Assembly: GCA_018814025.1 (NCBI GenBank) | Contig: JAHJAM010000019.1 | Location: 1-47,450, forward strand | DNA length: 47,450 nt | Source: Patescibacteria group bacterium | GTDB taxonomy: Bacteria; Patescibacteriota; Patescibacteriia; UBA9934; GWF2-40-263 | Direction of reading: 5' to 3' | Part shown: one piece after another, positions 22,887 through 32,766 of the stretch | Layout: each line of letters begins with the position of its first letter | How positions within the stretch are numbered: position 1 is the stretch's first letter | The notes under the pieces: model-generated | What the model was told of the DNA's origin: nothing | Seen by the model: the letters and a program-made list of their open reading frames with translations, nothing else | Database searches by the model: none | Program-made: the position numbers and the translations under genes

Positions 22887-23348
22887 TTACTTATCAGTTT
22901 TAGTTGAAGCCTTTTTAGTTGAAGCAGCCTTGGGCTTGGCCGTCTTGGTGGCCGGAGCTTTTGGGGCCTTAGACTTGATTGGTTTAGCAACGGGAGCTGG
23001 TTGAACTGATTTTGTCGCTATCTCATCTAAGATTAAGTTGATGTGGCTGGTACGCTTTCGAATAGCTCCGGCTCGGCCAAAAGCACGAGGGCGCCAGCGA
23101 TGAACAATCGGACCACCGTCCACGGAAATCTTTTTGATGAACAGACTTTCGGTTTTCAAATTAAAATTGTGCTCGGCATTGGCCATGGCAGATTCGAGCA
23201 ATTTGCGCACAGGTAAAGCCGCGGCCTTGTTCGTAAACTGAAGTTGAGTTTGAGCCTGTAAAACCGGCAAACCACGAATAAGATCAACCACCAAGCGGAT
23301 CTTTCGCGGCGACATGCGGATGAATCTAACTTTTGCTTTGACTTCCAT
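22887..23348 (-). CDS. rplV: Ribosomal protein L22 (uL22) with long basic tail
   Basis: 153 residues. The L22 core runs to about residue 110 (VRFIRMSPRKIRLVVDLIRGLPV, then VDGGPIVHRWRPRAFGRAGAIRKRTSHI). A tail of roughly 45 residues follows, made of Lys, Ala, Pro and Thr (KSKAPKAPATKTAKPKAAST). The core's loop lines the exit tunnel. The tail is low-complexity and probably disordered or rRNA-bound. Usual order S19-L22-S3. Confidence 0.95.
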   Translation of the reverse strand: MEVKAKVRFIRMSPRKIRLVVDLIRGLPVLQAQTQLQFTNKAAALPVRKLLESAMANAEHNFNLKTESLFIKKISVDGGPIVHRWRPRAFGRAGAIRKRTSHINLILDEIATKSVQPAPVAKPIKSKAPKAPATKTAKPKAASTKKASTKTDK

Positions 23349-23356
23349 ATTGATGG

Positions 23357-23653
23357 TTAACTAGTTACCGGCTTGCTAACTTCAACTTCTTTTTGGAGCT
23401 TGCCGCCGTGACGCACAAATTTACGGGTCGGTGAAAATTCACCCAGCTTATGACCAACCATATTTTCCACAACGCGCACGACAATATGTTCTCGACCGTT
23501 GTGCACACCAAAGCTAAATCCAACCATTTCCGGTGAGATCGTTGAAGCTCGAGCCCAAGTTTTGATGACGGTTTTGTCACCAACCTTGAGTTTACCGACC
23601 TTCTTCATTAATTTGGCGTCCACGTAAGGACCTTTTTTTGAACTTCGTGACAT
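23357..23653 (-). CDS. rpsS: Ribosomal protein S19 (uS19)
   Basis: 98 residues. [19 protein letters not shown], [25 protein letters not shown] and [19 protein letters not shown] are the classic motifs. It sits in the head of the small subunit. Two bases after rplB. Confidence 0.96.
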   Translation of the reverse strand: MSRSSKKGPYVDAKLMKKVGKLKVGDKTVIKTWARASTISPEMVGFSFGVHNGREHIVVRVVENMVGHKLGEFSPTRKFVRHGGKLQKEVEVSKPVTS

Positions 23654-23655
23654 AT

Positions 23656-24507
23656 TTATTTGCCGCCACCGACAAAGCGTCCTTTCTTTCGGCGTTGAAG
23701 AATTAATTTGTCCGAGGCTTGTTTGCGACGGGTTTTCACTCCGAGAGCCGGCTTACCAGTAGGCGTCTTGGGTCGCTTCAAACCAATCGGGTTAGAACCT
23801 TCACCACCACCATGCGGGTGATCGCAAGGATTCATTGCTTTTCCACGTACGGTGGGCTTAATACCGCGATGTCGCGAACGACCAGCCTTGCCCCAGCGGA
23901 TCAAACGATAATCCGGGTTGGAGACATGGCCGATGGTGGCATAACATTGCTTTGGTACTTGGCGAATTTCACCGGAAGGTAGCTTCAGAGTGGCAAAAGA
24001 ACCTTCGACAGCCATGATTTGAACAGAAGCACCAGCGCCGCGGGCCATCTGACCACCTTTGCCAGGCTGCAATTCAATATCATGAACCGGAATGCCGATC
24101 GGAATGAACTCTAAAGGATAACGGTTGCCAGCTTTGATTTCACCGCGCTTGGGTGAGCTGATCACTTGGGATCCAACTTTCAAACCTTGCGGGGCCAACA
24201 TATAGCGCTTGTCGCCATCTGCGTAATGCAGAAGAGCAAGACGAGCACCGCGGTTTGGATCGTATTCAATCGTAGCGACTTTGGCCGGGACGTCAAACTT
24301 GGTTCGTTTGGAATCAACCAAACGAATACGTCGACGAGCACCACCACCACGATGGCGAACGGTAATTTTCCCGTTGGTTCGACCAGCCCATTGTTTTCGA
24401 AACTTAGTAAGTTTCTTGGCTGGAGTAGACTGGGTGATATCAGCAAAAGCATCCACACTGGAGATGCGTCGACCGGGAGTAGTGGGATTGTACTTTCGAA
24501 CTGGCAT
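23656..24507 (-). CDS. rplB: Ribosomal protein L2 (uL2)
   Basis: 283 residues. [21 protein letters not shown] start, [15 protein letters not shown], and the C-terminal signature [21 protein letters not shown] with the conserved His needed for peptidyl transferase. Separated from rplW by an 85-base spacer that folds into a long hairpin, unlike the other gaps in the cluster. Confidence 0.97.
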   Translation of the reverse strand: MPVRKYNPTTPGRRISSVDAFADITQSTPAKKLTKFRKQWAGRTNGKITVRHRGGGARRRIRLVDSKRTKFDVPAKVATIEYDPNRGARLALLHYADGDKRYMLAPQGLKVGSQVISSPKRGEIKAGNRYPLEFIPIGIPVHDIELQPGKGGQMARGAGASVQIMAVEGSFATLKLPSGEIRQVPKQCYATIGHVSNPDYRLIRWGKAGRSRHRGIKPTVRGKAMNPCDHPHGGGEGSNPIGLKRPKTPTGKPALGVKTRRKQASDKLILQRRKKGRFVGGGK

Positions 24508-24525
24508 AATTAGTATAAGGCTTTA

Positions 24526-24576
24526 GGCCTTAGGCGTTAGGTAATAGTTGTTGACTATCTCCTATGGCTTAAGGCC
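24526..24576. repeat. Long imperfect hairpin in the rplW-rplB spacer
   Basis: GGCCTTA (24526-24532) pairs with TAAGGCC (24570-24576), and inside them AGG/CCT and ATAGT/ACTAT can pair around a CAACA loop. Flanking words CTTTAGGCCTTAGGCGTTAGG are TTAGGC-like repeats. There is no T-run, so a terminator is unlikely. Confidence 0.6.
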
Positions 24577-24592
24577 CAAATCTTGAAATGAT

Positions 24593-25078
24593 TTAAGCTC
24601 CTTCGTAAACGTCGATGGTTTTTCCTTCCGGTAGAGTAACAAAGGCTTTTTTCCAGGAATTGCGTTGCCCGCCCAGACGGCCAAAACGGACTTTTTTACC
24701 ACGAACGTTTTGAATATTCACATTGACCGGAGTAATACCGTACAAGGCCCTAACCGCATCACGTACCTGAATCCGATTTGCTTTGGTTGAAACCACAAAA
24801 GCATATGTACCCTGGGAAGCAAGGATAGCGGCTTTTTCAGTTACCAAAGGATGCAATATCACATGTCCCAGAGCTTCAGGCAAGATTTTAGTTTTTTTAG
24901 CAATCTCTTTTTTGCTTGATTTATCTGAAACTTTTTTAGGTTTGGTTGACCCTTGCTTTTTCAGCTCTTCAATAGCCGGTTGTTCTTTTGCCACGTTTTC
25001 TTTCGTTGTACCTTTAACCAAGCTCTTGTCTTTGAGTTCTTTTTCTCGGTCAGATTTGAAGCGATCTAGGAATCCCAT
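24593..25078 (-). CDS. rplW: Ribosomal protein L23 (uL23) with N-terminal extension
   Basis: 161 residues against about 95-100 for model L23. The core begins at about residue 66 (LPEALGHVILHPLVTEKAAILASQGTYAFVV) and ends RNSWKKAFVTLPEGKTIDVYEGA. The extra 65 residues start with MGFLDRFKSDREKELK, a possible short amphipathic helix, followed by a Lys/Glu/Ser-rich linker. L23 is the docking site for trigger factor, SRP and SecY at the tunnel exit, so the extension would project there. Usual order L4-L23-L2. Confidence 0.95.
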   Translation of the reverse strand: MGFLDRFKSDREKELKDKSLVKGTTKENVAKEQPAIEELKKQGSTKPKKVSDKSSKKEIAKKTKILPEALGHVILHPLVTEKAAILASQGTYAFVVSTKANRIQVRDAVRALYGITPVNVNIQNVRGKKVRFGRLGGQRNSWKKAFVTLPEGKTIDVYEGA

Positions 25079-25080
25079 AT

Positions 25081-25713
25081 TTATCTTTGATAAGTTTCGG
25101 TGATAGTAGCGATACTCTGTTTACCGGCCAGCAAATAATCATAATTGATTAAATCTACAACATTCAAACTTTTGCTGGAAATGGTTTCCACATTGGGAAT
25201 ATTGCGAGCGGCACGAGCTACAGGAATATTATCGGCTTCCAAAACAATCAAAGTTTTTTTACCATTGACTGGCAATTTGGTTAAAGTTTGAGTCAAAATT
25301 TTTGTCTTAGCTTCAGTCAGGATTAGATCTTCGACAACCACCAATCGATCGTTGGCGACTTTATCAGACAAAACCATGGCGAGTGCCTTGCGACGAGCTG
25401 GCTTGTTTAACTTTTTGAAGAAATTACGAATATTGCGAGGACCGAAAGTCACTCCCCCGCCTTTCCAAATTGGCGATTTCTTGGTTCCGTGACGAGCCCG
25501 GCCAGTCCCTTTTTGTTTCCAAGGCTTTTTACCAGAACCGACAACATCGCTGCGGTCTTTGGTGTGAGCAATGGCAACCCGAGAATTTGCTTCTTGAGCA
25601 ACCACGGCTTCATGCACTAAAGCCCGATTGACTTCCACGCCAAAAAGCGAGTCAACGAGAGATAAATCGCCGACGGCTTGGCCTTCCAAATTGTAGACTT
25701 TTACATTTGCCAT
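25081..25713 (-). CDS. rplD: Ribosomal protein L4 (uL4)
   Basis: 210 residues. Includes GSGKKPWKQKGTGRARHGTKKSPIWKGGGVTFGP, the extended tunnel loop of L4. In E. coli L4 also represses the S10 operon. It overlaps the end of rplC by 13 bases, so translation is likely coupled. Confidence 0.96.
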   Translation of the reverse strand: MANVKVYNLEGQAVGDLSLVDSLFGVEVNRALVHEAVVAQEANSRVAIAHTKDRSDVVGSGKKPWKQKGTGRARHGTKKSPIWKGGGVTFGPRNIRNFFKKLNKPARRKALAMVLSDKVANDRLVVVEDLILTEAKTKILTQTLTKLPVNGKKTLIVLEADNIPVARAARNIPNVETISSKSLNVVDLINYDYLLAGKQSIATITETYQR

Positions 25714-26330
25714 ATCTTCTTTCCTTCGCGGGAAACAATAGTGACTAAACTGCCACGGGCACCAGGTACGGCGCCTTTGATCGCAATAACGTGTTGTTCG
25801 GGATTGACGGCCGCGATTTTCAGATTTTTAACCGTCACACGGGCATCACCCATATGTCCGCCCATGCGTTTACCTTTGGCAACCGGGGCCTGCATACGAG
25901 AACCAAGGGAACCGGGCATGCGCAACTGGTCTTTGTGACCATGTGAGGCTGGCGATCCATGAAAACCATGTCGTTTAACCACACCAGCAAACCCTCTTCC
26001 TTTGGAGGTGCCGACAACATCAACTTGCATGCCCGGTTCAAAAATCATCACATCGATGGTTTGACCGCGTTCCAGTTCTGTAGAATCTACCCGAAATTCG
26101 CGCAGCGTGCGGCAAGCGGCTAAATCTTTAAGATGGCCGATTTGCGCTTGAGGCATGGTCTTTTTGGTTATGTCAGTACCCAACTGAACCCCAACGAAAC
26201 CTTGAGGTTCATAATGACGAACCTGGGTAACAACGTTGGGTTCAACTTTAACCAAGGTTACAGGCACGACTCGTCCATCCTCCTGAAAGACTTGGGTCAT
26301 TTCAATTTTTCTTCCGATGATAAATGGCAT
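25701..26330 (-). CDS. rplC: Ribosomal protein L3 (uL3)
   Basis: 209 residues. MPFIIGRKIEMTQVFQEDGRVVPVTLV start, then GTSKGRGFAGVVKRHGFHGSPASHGHK and GSLGSRMQAPVAKGKRMGGHMGD, the family signatures around the modified Gln loop. It is preceded by a 305-base structured spacer after rpsJ, unlike the short gaps in the rest of the cluster. Confidence 0.97.
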   Translation of the reverse strand: MPFIIGRKIEMTQVFQEDGRVVPVTLVKVEPNVVTQVRHYEPQGFVGVQLGTDITKKTMPQAQIGHLKDLAACRTLREFRVDSTELERGQTIDVMIFEPGMQVDVVGTSKGRGFAGVVKRHGFHGSPASHGHKDQLRMPGSLGSRMQAPVAKGKRMGGHMGDARVTVKNLKIAAVNPEQHVIAIKGAVPGARGSLVTIVSREGKKIWQM

Positions 26331-26635
26331 ATTCGCATTGGTCCGAATAGGACTTACTCCGGCTAACAGAAAAGCCAGAAGTCGAAATTCATCATAAAGT
26401 GATCAATGTCGGCTTCTGACCTTCTTGAAAACTTTGTCGAAAACAAAGCGGGAAGGTTTTACTGATTATTTTTTTGAATAACTATCTCCTGATTCGATTC
26501 GCTGAAAGCGGTTGGAAGGTTTTCCCGAATAGGCTTCTGAGTTCAGGGGATCTTTCTTCCAAGTTCCATGATCGAGGATCACGGAGGCGCAGAGCTGCGA
26601 ACTGGATTCGCAAGTCTGCGCCTCCGTGGAATAAT
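26331..26635 (-). promoter_or_regulatory. 305-base structured spacer between rpsJ and rplC
   Basis: No gene is visible. Directly after rpsJ a long hairpin, CACGGAGGCGCAGA with TCTGCGCCTCCGTG and an inner TGCGAA/TTCGCA, has no T-run. Further on come CTTTGT-TTTCG-ACAAAG followed by TTTT, then CAGAAG with CTTCTG and inner CGA/TCG. GTCC-TATTC-GGAC lies just before the rplC ATG. Words recur: AAAACCTTCC twice, TCAGAAGCC twice and CCTATTCGG twice. It looks like a ribosomal protein leader. Confidence 0.6.
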
Positions 26636-26971
26636 TTAGGTTTTGATTTCGACATCCACGCCGGCCGGCAAGTTCAAACTCATTAATGAGTCGATGGTTC
26701 GTTCGGAGGGTTCAGTGATATCGATTAAGCGCTTATGAACGCGCATTTCGTACTGTTCGCGAGAATCTTTATGTACGAAGGTTGATCGATTGACGGTGTA
26801 CTTTCTTTTTTCGGTAGGAAGTGGCACCGGGCCCAACACTTTGGCGCCGGTCCGCTCAGCCGTCTTGATGATGGTTTGAGTGGCCTGGTCAATGATTTTG
26901 TGGTCGTAAGCCCGAATCTTGATGCGAATTCGCGGCTTGGCTTCTTCGGTTGTGATATTGGCTTTAGGCAC
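26636..26971 (-). CDS. rpsJ: Ribosomal protein S10 (uS10)
   Basis: 111 residues from a GTG at 26971. [70 protein letters not shown] is S10 throughout. About ten residues longer at the N-terminus than in E. coli. It joins the ribosome head and also the NusB antitermination complex. Follows tuf, with a palindrome in the gap. Confidence 0.96.
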   Translation of the reverse strand: MPKANITTEEAKPRIRIKIRAYDHKIIDQATQTIIKTAERTGAKVLGPVPLPTEKRKYTVNRSTFVHKDSREQYEMRVHKRLIDITEPSERTIDSLMSLNLPAGVDVEIKT

Positions 26972-26993
26972 AAGCGTAGAGAAAGAACGGAAA

Positions 26994-27017
26994 GTAGGGG
27001 CAATTGCTTGCCCCTAC
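26994..27017. repeat. GTAGGGGCAA palindrome between tuf and rpsJ
   Basis: GTAGGGGCAA, TTGC, then TTGCCCCTAC: ten-base arms with perfect pairing around a four-base loop. Only a weak T-rich tract (CTACTTTCCGTTC) follows on the minus strand, so it is at best a partial terminator. It resembles REP-like units. Confidence 0.8.
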
Positions 27018-27023
27018 CCTTAA

Positions 27024-28220
27024 TTACTTAATGATTTTTGTCACAATACCAGCGCCGACAGTTCGACCGCCTTCGCGAATGGCGAATTTACTCTTTTCTT
27101 CCAAAGCAACTGGCATAATGAGGGTGATCTTCATACCGTTGATGGTGTCGCCTTGCATGACCATTTCTGTACCTTCAGGTAATTCAACCGCACCGGTAAC
27201 GTCAGTGGTTCGGATATAGAACTGTGGTTTGTAGCCTTTGAAGAAAGGCTTATGACGTCCACCTTCTTCCTTGGTCAAAGCGTAAACTTCAGCTTCGATT
27301 TCAGTGTGAGGAGTGATGGAACCAGGAGCAGCCAAAACCATACCGCGCTCAACATCTTCTTTCTTGGTTCCGCGAAGCAAAACACCGGCGTTATCACCAG
27401 CTCGGCCTTCATCCAACTGCTTGTTGAACATTTCAATACCGGTAACAACGGTTTTGGAGGTTTCTTCACGCATACCAACAATTTCAACATCTTGGTTGAC
27501 CTTGATGATACCGCGCTCAATGCGTCCAGTTACCACAGTACCGCGTCCTTCAATTGAAAAGACGTCTTCAATCGGCATCAGGAAAGGCTTTTCGGTATCG
27601 CGAACCGGCTCTGGAATGTAGCTATCCAAAGTTTCAATCAAATCCATGATTGGTTTGGAAACAGCCTCATCGGAGGGGTTTTCAAGAGCTTTCAATGCAG
27701 AACCGCGAATGATTGGAGTTTCATCACCCGGGTAATTATACTGCTTCAAGAGATCGCGAACTTCTTCTTCAACCAAATCGATAAGTTCCGGATCATCAAC
27801 TTGATCGACTTTGTTTAAGAAAACCACGATCGCCGGAACACCGATTTGATGCGCGAGCAAGATGTGCTCACGAGTTTGAGGCATTGGACCATCAGCGGCG
27901 GAAACCACCAAAATAGCACCATCCATTTGGGCGGCACCAGTGATCATGTTCTTAATATAGTCGGCGTGCCCAGGACAGTCGACGTGCGCATAGTGACGCT
28001 TGTCAGACTCATACTCACAGTGAGCGGTGGCAATAGTAATACCGCGCTCCTTGGATTCAGGAGCTTTATCGAGGTCATCGACCCCTTTGGATTGGGCAAT
28101 CATGCCCTTGGCACTCAAAACCGCAAGGATAGCTGCTGTTAGCGTAGTTTTGCCATGGTCGACGTGACCAATGGTACCCACGTTAACGTGCGGTTTGTTG
28201 CGTTGGAAAGCTTCAGCCAT
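27024..28220 (-). CDS. tuf: Elongation factor Tu
   Basis: 398 residues. GTPase that brings aminoacyl-tRNA to the ribosome. G1 motif GHVDHGKT at residues 18-25, switch region [26 protein letters not shown] (G3), NKVD (G4), then the two beta-barrel domains ending in [15 protein letters not shown]. It has its own strong promoter with a 99-base leader, rather than being read only from fusA. No Shine-Dalgarno before the ATG. Confidence 0.98.
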   Translation of the reverse strand: MAEAFQRNKPHVNVGTIGHVDHGKTTLTAAILAVLSAKGMIAQSKGVDDLDKAPESKERGITIATAHCEYESDKRHYAHVDCPGHADYIKNMITGAAQMDGAILVVSAADGPMPQTREHILLAHQIGVPAIVVFLNKVDQVDDPELIDLVEEEVRDLLKQYNYPGDETPIIRGSALKALENPSDEAVSKPIMDLIETLDSYIPEPVRDTEKPFLMPIEDVFSIEGRGTVVTGRIERGIIKVNQDVEIVGMREETSKTVVTGIEMFNKQLDEGRAGDNAGVLLRGTKKEDVERGMVLAAPGSITPHTEIEAEVYALTKEEGGRHKPFFKGYKPQFYIRTTDVTGAVELPEGTEMVMQGDTINGMKITLIMPVALEEKSKFAIREGGRTVGAGIVTKIIK

Positions 28221-28325
28221 ATTCTCAAAGAAAGATTGACGCTCAATGCCCCCTTTTGATCGGAGGAGAAGCGCAATACTTAGCTAAAATTAGATTAAAT
28301 TAAGTGATATTTTAGGATGATGCGA

Positions 28326-28354
28326 AGTATATCAGAACCCAATAAAATCTGCAA
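28326..28354 (-). promoter_or_regulatory. Promoter of tuf
   Basis: Minus strand TTGCAG (28354-28349), 17 bases, TATACT (28331-28326), preceded by TGA as an extended -10. The start near 28319 gives a leader of about 99 bases that contains TTCTCCTCC, similar to the anti-Shine-Dalgarno of 16S rRNA. Confidence 0.78.
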
Positions 28355-28377
28355 GTGCAAGCCTGGGGGTAATTTTG

Positions 28378-28881
28378 CTAGTCAATGGGCTCTAAATAGA
28401 ACTGATCTTCGCCAAATTCTTCATCATTGACTGCTTTTTTAGATGGATCAGGAGAAATTGGTGGATTTGTTACTTGTTCTTGATAGGTTTTATACTGATT
28501 TTCCAGTTCCTGATGGGTTTGAGAATCCATCCTACTGATATCCCATGTCTCGGCTGCACTCTGGGCTGGCTTCATAGCTTGCCAGATATTGCTGGGCGAT
28601 TCATGAGAATGATCCTTCGGTGGCATCATGTCGATCTTTTCCGTATGAAAGTCTGGTTCGGAATCAAGAGAGATTGCTTCCTCATCAGGAAATAAACCCG
28701 AATTATCAGTAGAATAGGCTGATAACTCATCTTCAAAATAATCACTCTCAAGATCGATTAAACTTTCATACTGATCAAGATCCATGACCACGTAAGCATT
28801 ATGCCCGTCGGGATCAGTGACGATCAGACGGTCGCCAGTGCGGCGGACCAGGTCGAGAACCCTCTTAAATTGATGGTCCAT
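28378..28881 (-). CDS. Acidic hypothetical protein with Phd-like N-terminus
   Basis: 167 residues, not recognised as a named family. The first 45 residues (VLDLVRRTGDRLIVTDPDGHNAYVVMDLDQYESLIDL) resemble Phd/YefM antitoxin folds, in which a strand pair is followed by a helix starting at a D-x-x-Y-E-S-L motif. The rest is acidic, Ser/Pro/Gln-rich and probably disordered. There is no toxin gene beside it. It has its own promoter and lies between fusA and tuf, inside the otherwise conserved translation cluster. Confidence 0.75.
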   Translation of the reverse strand: MDHQFKRVLDLVRRTGDRLIVTDPDGHNAYVVMDLDQYESLIDLESDYFEDELSAYSTDNSGLFPDEEAISLDSEPDFHTEKIDMMPPKDHSHESPSNIWQAMKPAQSAAETWDISRMDSQTHQELENQYKTYQEQVTNPPISPDPSKKAVNDEEFGEDQFYLEPID

Positions 28882-28926
28882 ATTAATAAAAGTGGCTTTA
28901 AGTGTTAGGGGGTTTCAAGTGCTGGC

Positions 28927-28954
28927 ATTTTAACTCAACACGGTAAAGTGTCAA
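28927..28954 (-). promoter_or_regulatory. Promoter of the acidic hypothetical gene
   Basis: Minus strand TTGACA (28954-28949), 16 bases, TAAAAT (28932-28927). The start is near 28920, about 39 bases before the ATG at 28881. Confidence 0.7.
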
Positions 28955-29287
28955 ATCAATGACGAAACGGAAAAATGCTATGCGATCGAAAACAGTCGTG
29001 TTATTAGTTATGAGATTCGGCCGAACTTGTTCAAGAAATCGCTCCGACGTTCAAAAGAGCTGGGTTGGAGTGATCAAGCAGAATTTCTTGCCGGCTCTGG
29101 CAGCCGAGCAGACCTGTCTGGCGTGAAAGCGGTATTCATGTTCCAACTCCCCTACACCATGCGGTTCATACAGAAAAACATGCGTCGAGAATTACCAAAA
29201 GAAGCGCGATTAGTATCAAATTGTTTTGAATTCCCTGATTGGGAGCCGGAAGCAAGAGAAGATTCGGTTTTCGTTTATCGAGGATAA
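28934..29287 (+). pseudogene. N-terminally truncated class I methyltransferase remnant
   Basis: The plus-strand frame open from after the TAA at 28931 to the stop at 29285-29287. It reads AIENSRVISYEIRPNLFKKS, then RSKELGWSDQAEFLAG, ADLSGVKAVFMFQLPYTMRFIQ, ELPKEARLVSNCFEFPDWEPE. This matches the middle and end of class I SAM-dependent methyltransferases: the acidic end of strand 2, then LP-x-x-M and A-R-x-V-S. The glycine-rich SAM loop that should come first is missing, and no good start codon exists (a TTG at 29027). This looks like a decayed or moved fragment. It is the only plus-strand coding text in the cluster and overlaps the promoter of the gene at 28881. Confidence 0.65.
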
Positions 29288-29293
29288 AATCAA

Positions 29294-29321
29294 AAACCAC
29301 CCCGGACGGGGTGGTTTTTTA
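29294..29321 (-). terminator. Terminator of the rpsL-rpsG-fusA operon
   Basis: AAAACCACCCC, loop GGAC, GGGGTGGTTTTTT, with A and T runs on both sides. It also serves the plus-strand remnant ending at 29287. Confidence 0.88.
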
Positions 29322-29333
29322 ACTAACGATACA

Positions 29334-31430
<2,097 letters not shown>

Positions 31431-31465
31431 AAGAGTCAAGGTTCAAATTTTCAAATAATAATAAT

Positions 31466-31933
31466 TTAGCGGGCGAAGTGGGCAAAAGCGCGATTGGCTT
31501 CGGCCATCTTTTGCACGTCTTGTCGCTTGCGAACAGATTCACCTTCACCTTGGGCAGCGGCCATGAGTTCGGCCGAGAGTTTTTGAGCCATGGGCTTGCC
31601 TTTTTTGGCGCGCGAGGCGGCAATGATCCAGCGGAAAGCCAAAACATAGCGACGGTCGCCGCGCACGGGCATTGGAACTTGATAGTTGGCTCCGCCGACC
31701 CGCTTACTTTTAATTTCTAAAGACGGCATGACGTTTTTCAAAGCTTTATCAAAAATCTCCAAAGCGTCTTGTTTGGTGGTTTCGCTAATAATATCAAAAG
31801 CGTCGTAAACCACTTTTTGAGCGGTAGTTTTTTTGCCGTCTTGCATTATATAATTAATAAATTTGGCAACATGGATATTGCCAAATTTAGGATCCGGCAG
31901 AATCTGCCGTTTCGGGGCTCTTTTTCCACGCAT
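31466..31933 (-). CDS. rpsG: Ribosomal protein S7 (uS7)
   Basis: 155 residues. MRGKRAPKRQILPDPKFGNIHVAKFINYIMQDGKK start and VGGANYQVPMPVRGDRRYVLAFRWII signature. It starts assembly of the small-subunit head. In E. coli S7 represses this operon by binding the rpsL-rpsG gap, and here that 78-base gap also folds. Confidence 0.97.
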   Translation of the reverse strand: MRGKRAPKRQILPDPKFGNIHVAKFINYIMQDGKKTTAQKVVYDAFDIISETTKQDALEIFDKALKNVMPSLEIKSKRVGGANYQVPMPVRGDRRYVLAFRWIIAASRAKKGKPMAQKLSAELMAAAQGEGESVRKRQDVQKMAEANRAFAHFAR

Positions 31934-32011
31934 ATTTTATGAGTTATTTCTGTGGTTTCCCTTCCCCCTGCGTCTTGGGGTACTCCAGCAGAAATTAATT
32001 AATTGGATTGA
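31934..32011 (-). promoter_or_regulatory. Foldable rpsL-rpsG spacer, possible S7 control site
   Basis: Minus strand TTTCTG and CAGAAA enclose CCCC-AAGACGCA-GGGG, giving a two-part stem between the S12 and S7 genes. The position matches the known S7-binding intercistronic site of the E. coli str operon; the structure itself is my inference. Confidence 0.45.
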
Positions 32012-32437
32012 TTACTTTTTTGCTTTCGGCCGTTTGGTGCCGTATTTGGAACGGCTGCGCTTGCGGCCATCCACACCCTGGGTATCGTAAACACCGCGGA
32101 CGATGTGATAGCGGACACCTGGCAAATCTTTTACCCGGCCGCCGCGAATCATCACGATGGAGTGCTCTTGCAAGTTATGACCTTCACCCGGAATGTAAGC
32201 GGTAACTTCAGTACCATTGCTCAAACGAACACGAGCAATTTTTCGAATAGCTGAGTTCGGTTTTTTCGGAGTGGCGGTGGTCACTTTAACACAAACACCG
32301 CGCTTGAAAGCGCTGCCTTTTTGCAACTCGGTTCGCTGGCGGTGCAGAGAGTCGTGAGTGTACTGCATGGCCGGCGACTTGCTCTTGGTGGTCTTGAAAG
32401 TTCGTCCTTTACGGACCAATTGATTGACTGTAGGCAT
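32012..32437 (-). CDS. rpsL: Ribosomal protein S12 (uS12)
   Basis: 141 residues. [24 protein letters not shown] start. [58 protein letters not shown] is the decoding-centre core, with Lys at the positions linked to streptomycin sensitivity (first K of KKPNS and K of RVKDLPG). Slightly long at both ends. First gene of rpsL-rpsG-fusA. Confidence 0.97.
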   Translation of the reverse strand: MPTVNQLVRKGRTFKTTKSKSPAMQYTHDSLHRQRTELQKGSAFKRGVCVKVTTATPKKPNSAIRKIARVRLSNGTEVTAYIPGEGHNLQEHSIVMIRGGRVKDLPGVRYHIVRGVYDTQGVDGRKRSRSKYGTKRPKAKK

Positions 32438-32455
32438 AAATGTTTTTGTGTCGAA

Positions 32456-32484
32456 AGACTATCACGGGGCTTTTTTTTCGTCAA
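32456..32484 (-). promoter_or_regulatory. Promoter of the rpsL operon
   Basis: Minus strand TTGACG (32484-32479), 17 bases, TAGTCT (32461-32456). The start near 32449 gives a leader of about 12 bases. Confidence 0.72.
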
Positions 32485-32690
32485 CCCAGCGGTTTGCGGA
32501 CAAATGAATGATTGATTTTTCAAGCTGGCGTGCGGAACAATGTTCAAGCAAACCAAGGAGTGTCCCGTTGGATCGCGCTCTTTGGTTGGATAATCCAACT
32601 AAAATCTGGCGATAGCCCTTTTGGGGATTTCGGGGACGGCAAACCTTGGTCGGCCGCACATTACCCTACTCTCACTTTCATTATAACGGA

Positions 32691-32719
32691 AAAGCGGCCA
32701 GTCGTAGACTGGCCGCTTA
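32691..32719 (-). terminator. Terminator of DUF5701-like copy 2
   Basis: Minus strand AAGCGGCCAGTC, loop TAC, GACTGGCCGCTT, then TTCCGTT. Twelve paired bases. Confidence 0.85.
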
Positions 32720-32766
32720 AAGGTAGAGGGGAATAAAGAGGGAAAAAGGGCAGAGGGTTGAGGAGT

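Larger units (their letters stand above)
32438..32766. other. Gene-free stretch upstream of rpsL
   Basis: About 330 bases with no credible gene. It holds the rpsL promoter (32456-32484), an isolated palindrome GTTGGATAATCCAAC (32585-32599) and a TATAAT box on the minus strand near 32680 with no convincing -35. The terminator of the second DUF5701-like gene (32691-32719) lies further on. Confidence 0.6.
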
